Origin: Clostridiales bacterium
Lineage (GTDB): Bacteria > Bacillota_A > Clostridia > Saccharofermentanales > Saccharofermentanaceae
DNA length: 15,681 nucleotides
Assembly: GCA_024695545.1 (NCBI GenBank)
Contig: JAILHZ010000005.1
Span: forward strand, 1-15,681
Direction of reading: 5' to 3'
This document shows, one piece after another, positions 1 through 7,243 of this stretch (position 1 is its first letter; each line of letters opens with the position of its first letter). The notes under the pieces are model-generated. The model worked only from the letters and a program-made list of their open reading frames with translations. It ran no database searches and was not told where the DNA came from. The position numbers were made by a program, and so were the translations under genes.

Positions 1-591
1 ACGCGGACCATCAGAATAAGGAGTTTCCTTAACGATCTTCAGCTCGCCTGTGTAGTAATCGAACTGTGTCTGTACATAGGTGAAACCATTGATACGGGAA
101 ATGATGAATGCAGCATCCTTACCCAGACCATTGAGGATAACACGGAGAGGCTTAACACGAACTTTGTTAGCCATCTCAGCGATCTTAATAGCACCCTCAG
201 CAGCAGCGAAGGACTCGTGGCCTGCGAGGAATGCGAAGCACTCTGTCTCCTCACGGAGGAGCATAGCAGCGAGGTTACCGTGGCCAAGACCAACCTTACG
301 GTCATCAGCAACTGTGCCCGGGATGCAGAAAGCCTGCAGGCCGATACCGATTGCCTCAGCAGCGTCAGCTGCCTTTGTGCAGCCCTTCTTAATAGCGATA
401 GCAGCACCTACAACATAAGCCCACTTTGCGTTCTCAAAGCAGATGTTCTGTGTGCTTTCGCAGATCTTATACGGGTCAATACCCTTTTCGTCGCAGATCT
501 TCTTTGCTTCTTCGATAGAGGAAATACCATTATCGTTCAGAGCCTTGTTGATCTGTTCTATTCTTCTGTCATAGCTTTCAAACAATGCCAT
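1..591 (-). CDS. GGGtGRT protein, N-terminal part (runs off left edge)
   Basis: Residues 1-197 are present; the gene continues beyond base 1. The start MALFESYDRRIEQINKAL has a strong ribosome site (AGGAAGGAGA) in the 20-bp gap after the upstream scaffold gene, so the two are surely co-transcribed. The visible part is Ala/Gly-rich and soluble, with no signal peptide, and carries recognisable stretches such as IGLQAFCIPGTVADDRK and GLGHGNLAAMLLREETE. I recognise it as the clostridial family named after a GGGtGRT motif; that motif would lie beyond the window, so the name rests on the N-terminal half and on the neighbour. The molecular function is not established. Its constant partner is an IscU/NifU-like protein, so a role in iron-sulfur cluster handling or as a cluster client is inference. 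Cysteines are present (for example ESTQNICFENAK) but no classical ligand motif is seen. Confidence 0.85.
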   Translation of the reverse strand, partial: MALFESYDRRIEQINKALNDNGISSIEEAKKICDEKGIDPYKICESTQNICFENAKWAYVVGAAIAIKKGCTKAADAAEAIGIGLQAFCIPGTVADDRKVGLGHGNLAAMLLREETECFAFLAGHESFAAAEGAIKIAEMANKVRVKPLRVILNGLGKDAAFIISRINGFTYVQTQFDYYTGELKIVKETPYSDGPR

Positions 592-611
592 AATCTTTAA
601 TCTCCTTCCTC

Positions 612-1304
612 TTACTCTTTACGCGGATCGATGTAGCGAGCCGCATTGTCGAATCTGCCGTATGTACCAAGGTTGTCCTTGTAAGCTTCGTTCGCATCCT
701 TACCGCCCTTGATCTGATCGAGCATCGGTCCGATCTTCAGGTACTGGTAACCGATGATCTGATCATCAGCATCCAGAGCGAGCTTAACGATGTAACCTTC
801 TGTGAGTTCGAGGTAACGGGGACCCTTCTCGAGAGTAGAGAAGATAGTACCTGTCTGGGAACGGAGACCCTTACCGAGATCTTCGAGGCCTGCGCCGATA
901 GAAAGACCGCCCTCAGAGAAAGCAGACTGTGTACGACCGTAAACGATCTGCAGGAACAGTTCTCTCATAGCAGTATTGATAGCGTCGCAAACGAGGTCAG
1001 TATTGAGAGCTTCGAGGATCGTCTTGCCCGGGAGGATCTCGCCTGCCATAGCAGCGGAGTGAGTCATACCTGTGCATCCGATGGTCTCAACGAGAGCTTC
1101 CTGGATAACGCCTTCCTTAACGTTCAGGGACAGCTTACATGTGCCCTGCTGCGGTGCACACCAGCCGATACCGTGTGTGTAACCGGAGATATCCTTAATT
1201 TCTTTGGCCTGTATCCACTTTCCTTCTTCAGGAATCGGAGCCGGACCGTGGTTGCAGCCTTTTGCAACGCAAGTCATCTGTTCAACTTCATGTGTCTTGA
1301 TCAT
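612..1304 (-). CDS. IscU/NifU-like iron-sulfur cluster scaffold protein
   Basis: This 230-aa protein would hold nascent Fe-S clusters in the cytoplasm for transfer to clients. The start at MIKTHEVEQM is chosen because AAAGGGG lies 8 bases upstream; a longer frame upstream runs through the promoter and should not be used. Likely cluster ligands: C49 in GIGWCAPQQGTC and C77 in TIGCTGMTHSAAMAGEILPGKT correspond to the first two IscU cysteines, and the GKT matches the GKT after the second Cys in IscU. The usual third cysteine (the HC motif of IscU) is not evident; C106 (DLVCDAI) might replace it. An extra N-terminal pair, C12-x4-C17 in TCVAKGCNHG, is unlike plain IscU. At about 230 aa it is longer than IscU (about 130). 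It heads an operon with the GGGtGRT gene. Family assignment is confident; the exact donor and clients are unknown. Confidence 0.88.
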   Translation of the reverse strand: MIKTHEVEQMTCVAKGCNHGPAPIPEEGKWIQAKEIKDISGYTHGIGWCAPQQGTCKLSLNVKEGVIQEALVETIGCTGMTHSAAMAGEILPGKTILEALNTDLVCDAINTAMRELFLQIVYGRTQSAFSEGGLSIGAGLEDLGKGLRSQTGTIFSTLEKGPRYLELTEGYIVKLALDADDQIIGYQYLKIGPMLDQIKGGKDANEAYKDNLGTYGRFDNAARYIDPRKE

Positions 1305-1340
1305 GTTGAAAACCCCTTTCGAAATAATTGCATGTAGCCA

Positions 1341-1373
1341 TTGTGCACACAAGATCTCGAAATCGGCACACAA
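1341..1373 (-). promoter_or_regulatory. Candidate operator in the scaffold-operon leader
   Basis: Seen on the minus strand just downstream of the -10 box: two copies of TTGTGTGC (plus-strand 1366-1373 and 1345-1352) start exactly 21 bp apart, two helical turns. The proximal copy is part of an inverted repeat TTGTG-CA-CACAA (1341-1352). Position and phasing suit binding of a repressor. The regulator is unknown and the sequence does not match an operator I can name. Confidence 0.35.
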
Positions 1374-1386
1374 TAACACCTCGTAT

Positions 1387-1414
1387 ATTATAGCAAAAAT
1401 CCAGTAAATAACAA
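1387..1414 (-). promoter_or_regulatory. Extended -10 promoter of the scaffold/GGGtGRT operon
   Basis: On the minus strand TTGTTA (1409-1414), a 16-bp spacer and a perfect TATAAT (1387-1392) preceded by TG at the extended -10 position. It would start transcription near 1380 and leave a leader of about 75 nt before the scaffold start codon. Confidence 0.75.
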
Positions 1415-1417
1415 CCG

Positions 1418-1456
1418 AAAAAAGACCTCCCGTGAGGTTTCTCTCAGGGAGGTCTT
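1418..1456 (-). terminator. Intrinsic terminator after the surface-protein/peptide unit
   Basis: The arms AAGACCTCCC (1422-1431) and GGGAGGTCTT (1447-1456) pair perfectly, with an inner TGAG/CTCA extension and one bulged base. Read on the minus strand the stem is followed by six T (1418-1423). It ends the upstream minus-strand transcript a few bases before the -35 of the next operon, insulating it. In the plus direction there is no T tract. Confidence 0.8.
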
Positions 1457-1520
1457 CAAAGATCACTAGATATAGTTATACCTTTTATAGATATAACGAA
1501 GTGTGTTCCTAATGCTTAAG

Positions 1521-1646
1521 TTAAGTGAGCGGAGTCTCGAAATCATCCAGTTCAGGATTGCTGTCTGTAATGATATCGGCCTCTTCGAAAAAGATTACTT
1601 TAAACTTGCATTCCTCGTAGTTTGCTTTTTCCATCAGTTTATTCAT
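1521..1646 (-). CDS. 41-aa acidic peptide downstream of the surface protein
   Basis: The frame begins MNKLMEKANYEECKFKV, continues IFFEEADIITDSNPELDD and ends FETPLT. It lies 12 bp after the surface-protein stop; its ribosome site AAGGA overlaps that stop codon (CTAAGGA) and is 9 bases from the ATG, a classic coupled arrangement. It precedes the intrinsic terminator, so it is the last gene of the transcript. It has no signal peptide, no membrane segment and a single Cys; the second half is strongly acidic. From memory, Clostridia carry many orphan short genes with a hydrophobic strand followed by a D-x-I-T-x-S segment and acidic/Pro tail, and this fits that pattern. Function is unknown; a peptide precursor, a chaperone-like partner of the surface protein, or a signal are all only guesses. 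The alternative start MEKANYEEC is less well placed relative to the ribosome site. Confidence 0.7.
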   Translation of the reverse strand: MNKLMEKANYEECKFKVIFFEEADIITDSNPELDDFETPLT

Positions 1647-1658
1647 CCTCACTTTTCC

Positions 1659-3707
1659 TTAGTTTGAACATACCTGTGTAAAGTTGTAATAAGCTTCGAT
1701 CAGGTTGATCAGTGTCTGTGCATTGGCGGTGTTGTTCTTCGCTGCCTGCAGGTAGGTCAGAACAGAATAGTTACCGCTGATGCCGTTGACGCTGAAGCTG
1801 AACGTATCATTATACTGGGTCGCCAGGAATCCGGAACCGGTTCTTCCTGCGATCGTATAGACGTAGTAGCTGCCCTTGGCCGTAACTGTCGGCTGAACCT
1901 CTGTATTTCCGAAAAGCACTGTCATCTCAGGTGCAGAAGATCCGAGGACAGACTTCTTGAAGTACAGGTTGACGCTTGTCTCAGAAAGCAGGGACAATGT
2001 CGCTCCGGCAAAAGCACCGTTGTCATCGCCGGTCGGTGTGAAGGCCGCGCCGCTGATTGCATCGGCATACTGATTGTCGAAGTTGACACCGTCAAGAACC
2101 GGGAGCGCATCTGTGTTGATATCAAACTGCTTCTGCGCATATCCGCCGAAGATGATGAGTGCTCTCGCGATAGCCTTGGCCTTTGATGTGTAAGCCGGGT
2201 CGCTGCCATTGATGATTACTTTGGCATATTCCTCGACCGTGATACCATTTCCGTTGTTGACTGTCAGGTTGTTGCCGTAGGTAACAGTAACCTTGATCGG
2301 TGCTGTCATGCAGGCGGACTCAACCGGGATCGGGAATGTGTAATAACCGCTGCCGCTGTCGAGTTCAAGATCAGAGAAGTTCAGTGTCTTGGACACATTC
2401 TTCGTCGTACCGCTCTTCGTGTAAGAGTACTCGTAAGAAACGGTCGTGCCGGAATTTGCATAAGTTCCGAGATCGACGAACGTGTTCAGCGAAATGTTGC
2501 CCGCAACTGATGCGGTGTATCCCTTAATGGCAGGATTCGTCGCTGCCATTAACTTGATCGAGTCGCTTGCATCGTCATAGTAAGGAACCTTTGAATCAGT
2601 GGCGCTGACGAAGCTCTTAATGTCATAAGAATAGCCATCGATCTTGAAGAAGGAAAAATCAGCAGCCAAGTCGGTTTTGTATCCGAAAACGATCTTGGAA
2701 TCAGGATCAAGATTTCCGCAAAGAGTGGCGGTGCGAGGGTATGATTCGCCGAAAAACAGGTCCGCCCTGTTTGCATTTTTTCCGTGATTGTCGTGGATCT
2801 GGACATTTCCGCAGAGCAGAAATTCCTGCTCCATGTCGACAGTCTGTCCGAAACAGACACCGCCGCCACCTTCGGTAGAATTGCTACCGTTAGCAGTGTT
2901 ATCGGTGATCTCGCAGTTGCTGAGTAATACATTGCCGCTAAAAGCTCTGATACCACCGCCGTTTATGTCCGCGGTATTGCCTGTGATCTTGCCGCCCGTG
3001 ATTATGGCTGTTCCGACGAGGTTGTATGATTGACCATTGATTGTTGCGGTCGTTCCTTTACTGGAAGTGTGTACCGAGATGGCGCCACCGTTTTTCGCAG
3101 AGCAGTTTGTGATCGTTCCGCCCGTCATGCGCAAGGTGCTTCCGTTCGTTACATGAATAGCGCCGCCTTCGTCTCTTGCATGGAATCCGCTGATTGTTCC
3201 GCCGGTAAAATCAAATCTGCAACTGTTCGAGAGCAGGATGCAGCCGCCTCTTCCGTCGTCCTCACCACTATCAGTAGCGAATGCATCACTGATCCAGTAG
3301 TCCTTGGATCCTCCCAATGCCGGATCATAATCATCTCCGGTTGTGATCTCGCCACCGCCTGCACCATCGCCGATGATCAGATTAACATTGCCTGCCACGA
3401 TGCCGGTGGAATTGACCTTACCGACAATGTACATGCTTCCACTGCCGTTATAAATGATACTATGACCGTTGAGGTTGATCCCGACGGTGATATAGGCAGT
3501 ATCAATCTGAGTAGTCTTGTCTACTGTGATATCTTCTGTGAGTTTGTACATGCCATCTTTTTTAGGCAAAAAGCCATCGTTGTTAGTAATAAACTGCTGG
3601 TCGACATCATACACCGTAATATCTGATGCCGTTACAACAGATGAGAAAATGCTGAAGACCATCGCCAACGAGCAGATTGCCGAAAAAGCTTTAATGTGTT
3701 TTTTCAC
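1659..3707 (-). CDS. Secreted parallel beta-helix surface protein
   Basis: This is a 682-aa exported protein. I start it at a GTG (KKHIKAFSAICSLAMVF follows) because AAGGAGG lies 8 bases upstream; a longer frame would translate through that ribosome site. Residues 1-27 form a signal peptide with likely cleavage at VVTA|SDI. Residues about 100-310 are a right-handed beta-helix built of degenerate GG-x-I repeats (DEGGAIHVTNGSTLRMTGG, KNGGAISVHTS, NGGGIRAFSG, GGGGVCFG), as in polymorphic surface proteins. Residues about 420-682 hold beta-rich segments and two helical pieces (KAKAIARALIIFGGYAQKQF and LTYLQAAKNNTANAQTLINL) of a type seen in large clostridial surface proteins. No LPXTG, SLH or dockerin anchor is visible, so attachment is unclear. 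The gene is followed by the 41-aa peptide in the same transcript. Adhesion or carbohydrate binding is inference. Confidence 0.85.
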   Translation of the reverse strand: MKKHIKAFSAICSLAMVFSIFSSVVTASDITVYDVDQQFITNNDGFLPKKDGMYKLTEDITVDKTTQIDTAYITVGINLNGHSIIYNGSGSMYIVGKVNSTGIVAGNVNLIIGDGAGGGEITTGDDYDPALGGSKDYWISDAFATDSGEDDGRGGCILLSNSCRFDFTGGTISGFHARDEGGAIHVTNGSTLRMTGGTITNCSAKNGGAISVHTSSKGTTATINGQSYNLVGTAIITGGKITGNTADINGGGIRAFSGNVLLSNCEITDNTANGSNSTEGGGGVCFGQTVDMEQEFLLCGNVQIHDNHGKNANRADLFFGESYPRTATLCGNLDPDSKIVFGYKTDLAADFSFFKIDGYSYDIKSFVSATDSKVPYYDDASDSIKLMAATNPAIKGYTASVAGNISLNTFVDLGTYANSGTTVSYEYSYTKSGTTKNVSKTLNFSDLELDSGSGYYTFPIPVESACMTAPIKVTVTYGNNLTVNNGNGITVEEYAKVIINGSDPAYTSKAKAIARALIIFGGYAQKQFDINTDALPVLDGVNFDNQYADAISGAAFTPTGDDNGAFAGATLSLLSETSVNLYFKKSVLGSSAPEMTVLFGNTEVQPTVTAKGSYYVYTIAGRTGSGFLATQYNDTFSFSVNGISGNYSVLTYLQAAKNNTANAQTLINLIEAYYNFTQVCSN

Positions 3708-3715
3708 TTCAGTGT

Positions 3716-3722
3716 CCTCCTT
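3716..3722 (-). promoter_or_regulatory. Ribosome binding site deciding the surface-protein start
   Basis: AAGGAGG on the minus strand, 8 bases before the GTG at 3707. It shows that the upstream in-frame GTG at 3734 is not the start. Confidence 0.8.
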
Positions 3723-3752
3723 TTTTGAATTCACCTATGCTGTCAACTATAT

Positions 3753-3782
3753 ATTATAAAATAATATTTTTAATATTATCCA
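3753..3782 (-). promoter_or_regulatory. Possible promoter of the surface-protein unit with palindrome in the spacer
   Basis: On the minus strand a perfect TATAAT (3753-3758) has a weak -35 (TGGATA, 3777-3782) at 18 bp. Between and over them lies a perfect palindrome, ATAATATT-AAA-AATATTAT (3761-3779), which could be an operator; the stretch is very AT-rich, so chance is a serious alternative. Confidence 0.4.
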
Positions 3783-3819
3783 TTAAAAATCTAAAATAAA
3801 TATAAACTTGTGAAAATTG

Positions 3820-4230
3820 TTACATCATGTGAGCTTTTGTAACGAAATAAACGATTCCGGTGAAGACCAGTGTAAATGTCGCAAAGCCCCACAGAATGCC
3901 TGTGATGACGCGCTTGAGGTTGTTGGACTCGTACTTCGTGAATCGCTGTGTGATCCCGTCGATGGGAAGGGGCAGCATAAGGATCGGAAGAACAAGAAGC
4001 GCGGTCTTCATCGGAAGAAGCACGAACGGGAACAGAAGGACCGCGAGGACGCGTCCCAGCATGATCCCCGTGCACCTGGCGCACAGCGGGAACTGGTAAG
4101 AGCCGAGAAAGAAGCTTCTTTCCGGCATCTGGTGGCACCGCGCGTACTTTCCGCAGAACTCCATCCAGAAGATCCATCGCTGATCGCGACGGCTCGCCAC
4201 ATTATTCTTTTGCGTTACCTGATTCTCCAT
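3820..4230 (-). CDS. DUF2085 family small membrane protein
   Basis: 136 aa, starting MENQVTQKNNVAS with AAGG 6 bases before the ATG. The cytoplasmic-looking N-terminus carries YARCHQMPERSFFLGSYQF followed by PLCARCTGIMLG: C32-H33 and the C50-x2-C53 pair are the signature of the DUF2085 family and may bind metal. Two hydrophobic stretches follow (LGRVLAVLLFPFVLLPM/ALLVLPILMLPLPIDG) and a third near the C-terminus (ITGILWGFATFTLVFTGIVY). The motif DG-x-TQ...ESNN..R..TG between them is also typical. The biochemical role of the family is not known to me. It stands alone between the surface-protein unit and the zinc-ribbon gene; the leader holds the palindrome at 4251-4276, which may control it. 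Confidence 0.85.
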   Translation of the reverse strand: MENQVTQKNNVASRRDQRWIFWMEFCGKYARCHQMPERSFFLGSYQFPLCARCTGIMLGRVLAVLLFPFVLLPMKTALLVLPILMLPLPIDGITQRFTKYESNNLKRVITGILWGFATFTLVFTGIVYFVTKAHMM

Positions 4231-4250
4231 ATCACACCTTCAAGCTCATA

Positions 4251-4276
4251 TTTTTATCACGGAAGCGTGATAAAAA
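4251..4276. repeat. Dispersed palindrome, copy A
   Basis: Perfect 11-bp arms TTTTTATCACG / CGTGATAAAAA around the loop GAAG, 20 bp upstream of the DUF2085 start. A 19-bp core (4257-4275) recurs exactly at 10725-10743. On either strand the stem begins with T and ends with A, the reverse of an intrinsic terminator, so an operator or mobile palindromic element is more likely. Confidence 0.75.
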
Positions 4277-4318
4277 TAGGGCACACAGTACCTTGTTTCT
4301 GCCGGCCGGGGCAGGCGG

Positions 4319-4531
4319 TCACGTCTTGAACTTATGGCCGCAGTTATAGCAGATCCAGAAATTCTTGGTCGAGGTTTTCTTGCCTTCGCCGCAGAAACCG
4401 CAGAGAAGACCGGCCCAGCTCTGGAAGACCATGGCGCCGCAGCATCCTTTTCCTACGGAATAATCTTTTCCCTTCATCTGGGTCTCGCTGATGATCTGGC
4501 ATCCGTCACAATGACATTTCGGACATCTCAT
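4319..4531 (-). CDS. Small zinc-ribbon protein
   Basis: 70 aa, starting MRCPKCHCDGCQ. This start is chosen because AGGAG lies 9 bases upstream; the in-frame ATG nine bases earlier abuts the AGGAG and is less likely. CPKC near the N-terminus and CYNCGHKF at the C-terminus form a two-knuckle zinc ribbon. Between them, GKGCCGAMVFQSWAGLLCGFCGEG is a Gly/Cys-rich hydrophobic hairpin; from memory this layout is common in short clostridial proteins of unknown function. It may sit at the membrane or on a partner protein. It is transcribed divergently from the solute-binding lipoprotein gene. Function is unknown. Confidence 0.8.
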   Translation of the reverse strand: MRCPKCHCDGCQIISETQMKGKDYSVGKGCCGAMVFQSWAGLLCGFCGEGKKTSTKNFWICYNCGHKFKT

Positions 4532-4562
4532 GTTACTCATCTCCTGTGTTTTTGCTATGCCC

Positions 4563-4568
4563 ATTATA
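4563..4568 (-). promoter_or_regulatory. Possible -10 box of the zinc-ribbon gene
   Basis: A perfect TATAAT on the minus strand about 32 bp before the start codon. No convincing -35 hexamer lies at the usual distance. Confidence 0.35.
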
Positions 4569-4630
4569 CTATGTTTCCACTTACTGTTTTTCCGTTTCAT
4601 TACAGAATAATAAGCGATGCGTCACTTTCA

Positions 4631-4659
4631 TTGAAGCGGAAAAAGATGCCCTATATAGT
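4631..4659 (+). promoter_or_regulatory. Promoter of the solute-binding lipoprotein gene
   Basis: TTGAAG (4631-4636), a 17-bp spacer and TATAGT (4654-4659). Transcription would begin near 4667, about 40 nt before the chosen start codon. Confidence 0.6.
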
Positions 4660-4706
4660 CATATTGAGAGACATTTTTGTCTGTGGATGGAGCAGAGAGG
4701 TATTGG

Positions 4707-7205
4707 ATGATGAAGGATTTCCCGGAAAGAAGAGAACAGAGAAACAATTTGAAACTGAAGATGATGGCGCTAGTGCTTTTGGCGGCGATGACGGTGCCGG
4801 CTGCAGGATGCAATAAGTCCAAGAAGAAGGAAGGCTCGGACACGTCGGATTCTTCTTCGTTTACGGCCGACGACCGGACGACGGACGACTGCGTGAAAGA
4901 CACGGATCCGTACTTTTCGGACACCACGATCGACCTTCAGATCCCCTTCGAGCCGGATCCGAACCGCGAGGTTGCCTCCAAGGACGCAAATGACGCGCGC
5001 ATCGGGGACAATAAGATCATTCTTTCCTACAGCATCGAATATAAGCCGACGGCTGAGGAACAGGCGATGATGGACAACATCAGCAATTATCAGGATCCTT
5101 CCGATCTCACAAAGTTCTACGAAATGACGGATGCCCGCCGGGAGAACGGCCTTCTGATTCTGGATATGCAGGGAAATAAGCTCGGAAAGATCAAGATGAA
5201 GAAGTTTGAGAGTGTTTATTCCCTCCAGACCCTGAGAAACGGGCGGATCGGCGTGATGGTCTCCGTCTTTGATACGACGGATATGAATTACCGCCATAAG
5301 ATCGTGATCATGAACGACAAGGGCGAACGCGAGCAGGAAATCGACATATCGGACCGTGAAAACTCTTGGTTTTACGAGCTTTCGTCCGGTAAATTCCTTC
5401 TGGTCGATCCTTCTGAAAGAGAACTGATCGTCGTTGACGGGCAGGGATACTCGTCTTCGCCGGCGAAGTTCAGTGATGAATTCGAGCAGTTCTTTGAGAT
5501 CGGCGGTAAGGGCTATATCAAGACCGAGCAGGTCGAATACCTCGAGGAGGAATCCATTTTTCACCACTTCCTCACCGAGGTCGATCTGGAAAACTGTACA
5601 GTCGGTACGGCAAAGGAACTCGACGGCGAGAGTTTCTACCGGTATCTTGAATGTAACGGAAAATACTACGCTGACGACGATGAGGGAACGCTTTTCCTCT
5701 GCGATATTGCCAATGGAACCCGGGAAGCGGTCTACCATCCGGAAGATATGGATACGCTGATCCTGGGGCTTACGGACCTGGAAATCACTCCTGAAGGAGA
5801 GATCTATGTGCTTCAGACCACACGCCTCGGCCTGGGGGAACTGCAGGAGACTTCGTTTGCGCTCATACACCTTCACAAAGAAGCGGTCAATCCGCATGCC
5901 GGAAAGCGCATCGTCCGTGCGACCAGCTGCAGTACGGGCCTCACGGAGATCCGGCGCATGGCCGCGGCCTATAACAAACAGCCGGGAAGCAAGGCCAGAG
6001 TGCTCGCATTTGTCGAGAAACAGGACCTGTCCCTGGGCTTTGACAAGGCTGAGGCAAATGCGGCAGATTCGCTGCTTCTTTCCATGAAGTCCGGCGAAGG
6101 ACCGGATGTCATCATCGACTGCGCCGAGTACGGCCAGTTTAACTCCGAGGACATCCTCGTTGATCTGAACACCTACATGGACGGAAGTAACGGCATCGAC
6201 AGAAGCCTCTACTACGACAATGTTTTCCGCGCATTTGAAGCCAACGGCAAACTCTTCCAGATGCCGGTCACCTTCAGCATGGTCGGATTTAACGGAAATA
6301 AGAAAGTCTTAGGCGATATCGACACCTGGGACCCGGTGCTTTTCGAGCAGAAGATCGATGCACTCGGAAACGGTGTCTACCCTGCGGCGGGACACTTTAT
6401 GAACAATCTTTATGTTCAGGAGAGCAAGGGTCTCTTTTCCGGATTCCTCTACTGCGACATGGACCACTATGTAGACTACAGCAAGCGCGAGGCGCACTTT
6501 GACACCGACGATTTCCGAAAGATCCTGGAGCTCTCGAAGAAGTACGGCGACCGCATCACAGGCGACAAGCTCCGGGCGCTTTACGAACAGTACGATGATA
6601 TGGTGAGCGATCACACCCCGGATACCCTCATGATGCAGGACGGCGTCATCGCACTGAGCCCCGTGTACGTTGCGAACCTTCGGGAATTTGCGGCCGTATG
6701 CGACGTCTGCGGAAACGATCCGCTCTTTATCGGCTGGCCGACCTCGAGAGACTCGGGCATGACGGCAATCGCGGACGTCTCCGTCGGAATGTCTTCTTTC
6801 TCGGAGTGCAAGGACGAAGCCTGGGACTTTATCCGATTCCTGATCCAGCCGGAGGGCCAGACGGTCCTTGCCGACGACAGCGTGAACGATATCTTTGTTC
6901 TCCGAAGCAGTGAAGAAGCCGATATGAAAAAAGAGATCGAGACATATCAGAAGAGAATGCAGGAGATGCAGGAAGTTATACACGACCCGGTGATGCTCAA
7001 CGCTGCTTCCGTGGTCGACGATGCCGCTGCCAAGCGTTTTGATGCCTTCATCGGAAAGGTCCACTCGTCCGTCAACACAAATCCGAAAATCATGGAGATC
7101 GTGCTCGAGGAGGCCGAGGGTTTCTTTAAGGGCCAGAAGAGCGCCGATGAGGTCAGTAAGACGCTCCAGAACCGGATCACGACCTACCTTGCGGAGACGA
7201 AGTAA
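4707..7205 (+). CDS. Solute-binding lipoprotein with a large extra N-terminal domain
   Basis: This 832-aa lipoprotein starts MMKDFPERREQRNNLKLKMM; AGAGAGG is 6 bases upstream, and an in-frame TTG further up lacks a ribosome site. A basic n-region and hydrophobic core end in the lipobox PAAGC (C35), so the mature protein is lipid-anchored outside the membrane. Residues about 36-60 are a charged Ser/Lys/Asp linker. Residues about 70-395 form a beta-rich domain with repeated blades such as NGLLILDMQGNKLGKI and GKFLLVDPSERELIVVDGQG, suggesting a propeller. Residues about 401-800 are a family-1 extracellular solute-binding domain (RMAAAYNKQPGSKARV, GEGPDVIIDCAEYGQF, LFQMPVTFSMVGFNGNKKVL). Ordinary binding proteins are about 400-550 aa. 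No permease or ATPase genes lie nearby, so it either serves a distant transporter or acts as a sensor. The ligand is unknown. Confidence 0.87.
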   Translation: MMKDFPERREQRNNLKLKMMALVLLAAMTVPAAGCNKSKKKEGSDTSDSSSFTADDRTTDDCVKDTDPYFSDTTIDLQIPFEPDPNREVASKDANDARIGDNKIILSYSIEYKPTAEEQAMMDNISNYQDPSDLTKFYEMTDARRENGLLILDMQGNKLGKIKMKKFESVYSLQTLRNGRIGVMVSVFDTTDMNYRHKIVIMNDKGEREQEIDISDRENSWFYELSSGKFLLVDPSERELIVVDGQGYSSSPAKFSDEFEQFFEIGGKGYIKTEQVEYLEEESIFHHFLTEVDLENCTVGTAKELDGESFYRYLECNGKYYADDDEGTLFLCDIANGTREAVYHPEDMDTLILGLTDLEITPEGEIYVLQTTRLGLGELQETSFALIHLHKEAVNPHAGKRIVRATSCSTGLTEIRRMAAAYNKQPGSKARVLAFVEKQDLSLGFDKAEANAADSLLLSMKSGEGPDVIIDCAEYGQFNSEDILVDLNTYMDGSNGIDRSLYYDNVFRAFEANGKLFQMPVTFSMVGFNGNKKVLGDIDTWDPVLFEQKIDALGNGVYPAAGHFMNNLYVQESKGLFSGFLYCDMDHYVDYSKREAHFDTDDFRKILELSKKYGDRITGDKLRALYEQYDDMVSDHTPDTLMMQDGVIALSPVYVANLREFAAVCDVCGNDPLFIGWPTSRDSGMTAIADVSVGMSSFSECKDEAWDFIRFLIQPEGQTVLADDSVNDIFVLRSSEEADMKKEIETYQKRMQEMQEVIHDPVMLNAASVVDDAAAKRFDAFIGKVHSSVNTNPKIMEIVLEEAEGFFKGQKSADEVSKTLQNRITTYLAETK

Positions 7206-7243
7206 GATCTCTTCCGGAAAGGGGCCGGGGAAATCTCCTGTCA

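Noticed and set aside
1475..1497. GTTATA/TATAAC inverted repeat between the peptide gene and the terminator
   Set aside because: Only 6-bp AT-rich arms with an 11-nt loop; expected by chance in such sequence.
3741..3746. Perfect TTGACA on the minus strand as the surface-protein -35 box
   Set aside because: No -10 box follows at 16-18 bp, and it lies only about 20 bp before the ribosome site.
4302..4317. GC-rich hairpin (CTGCC...GGCAG) after the zinc-ribbon gene as a terminator
   Set aside because: The stem is only 5 bp, its centre is poorly paired, and on the minus strand it is followed by A-rich rather than T-rich sequence.
4770..5897. 375-aa open frame antisense to the lipoprotein gene
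   Set aside because: It is composed of Arg/Val/Leu/Asp-rich antisense translation, has no recognisable domain and lies wholly inside a well-supported gene.
7208..7240. TTCCGGAA palindrome and GC-rich stretch after the lipoprotein gene as a terminator
   Set aside because: No stable stem followed by a T tract could be drawn in either direction.
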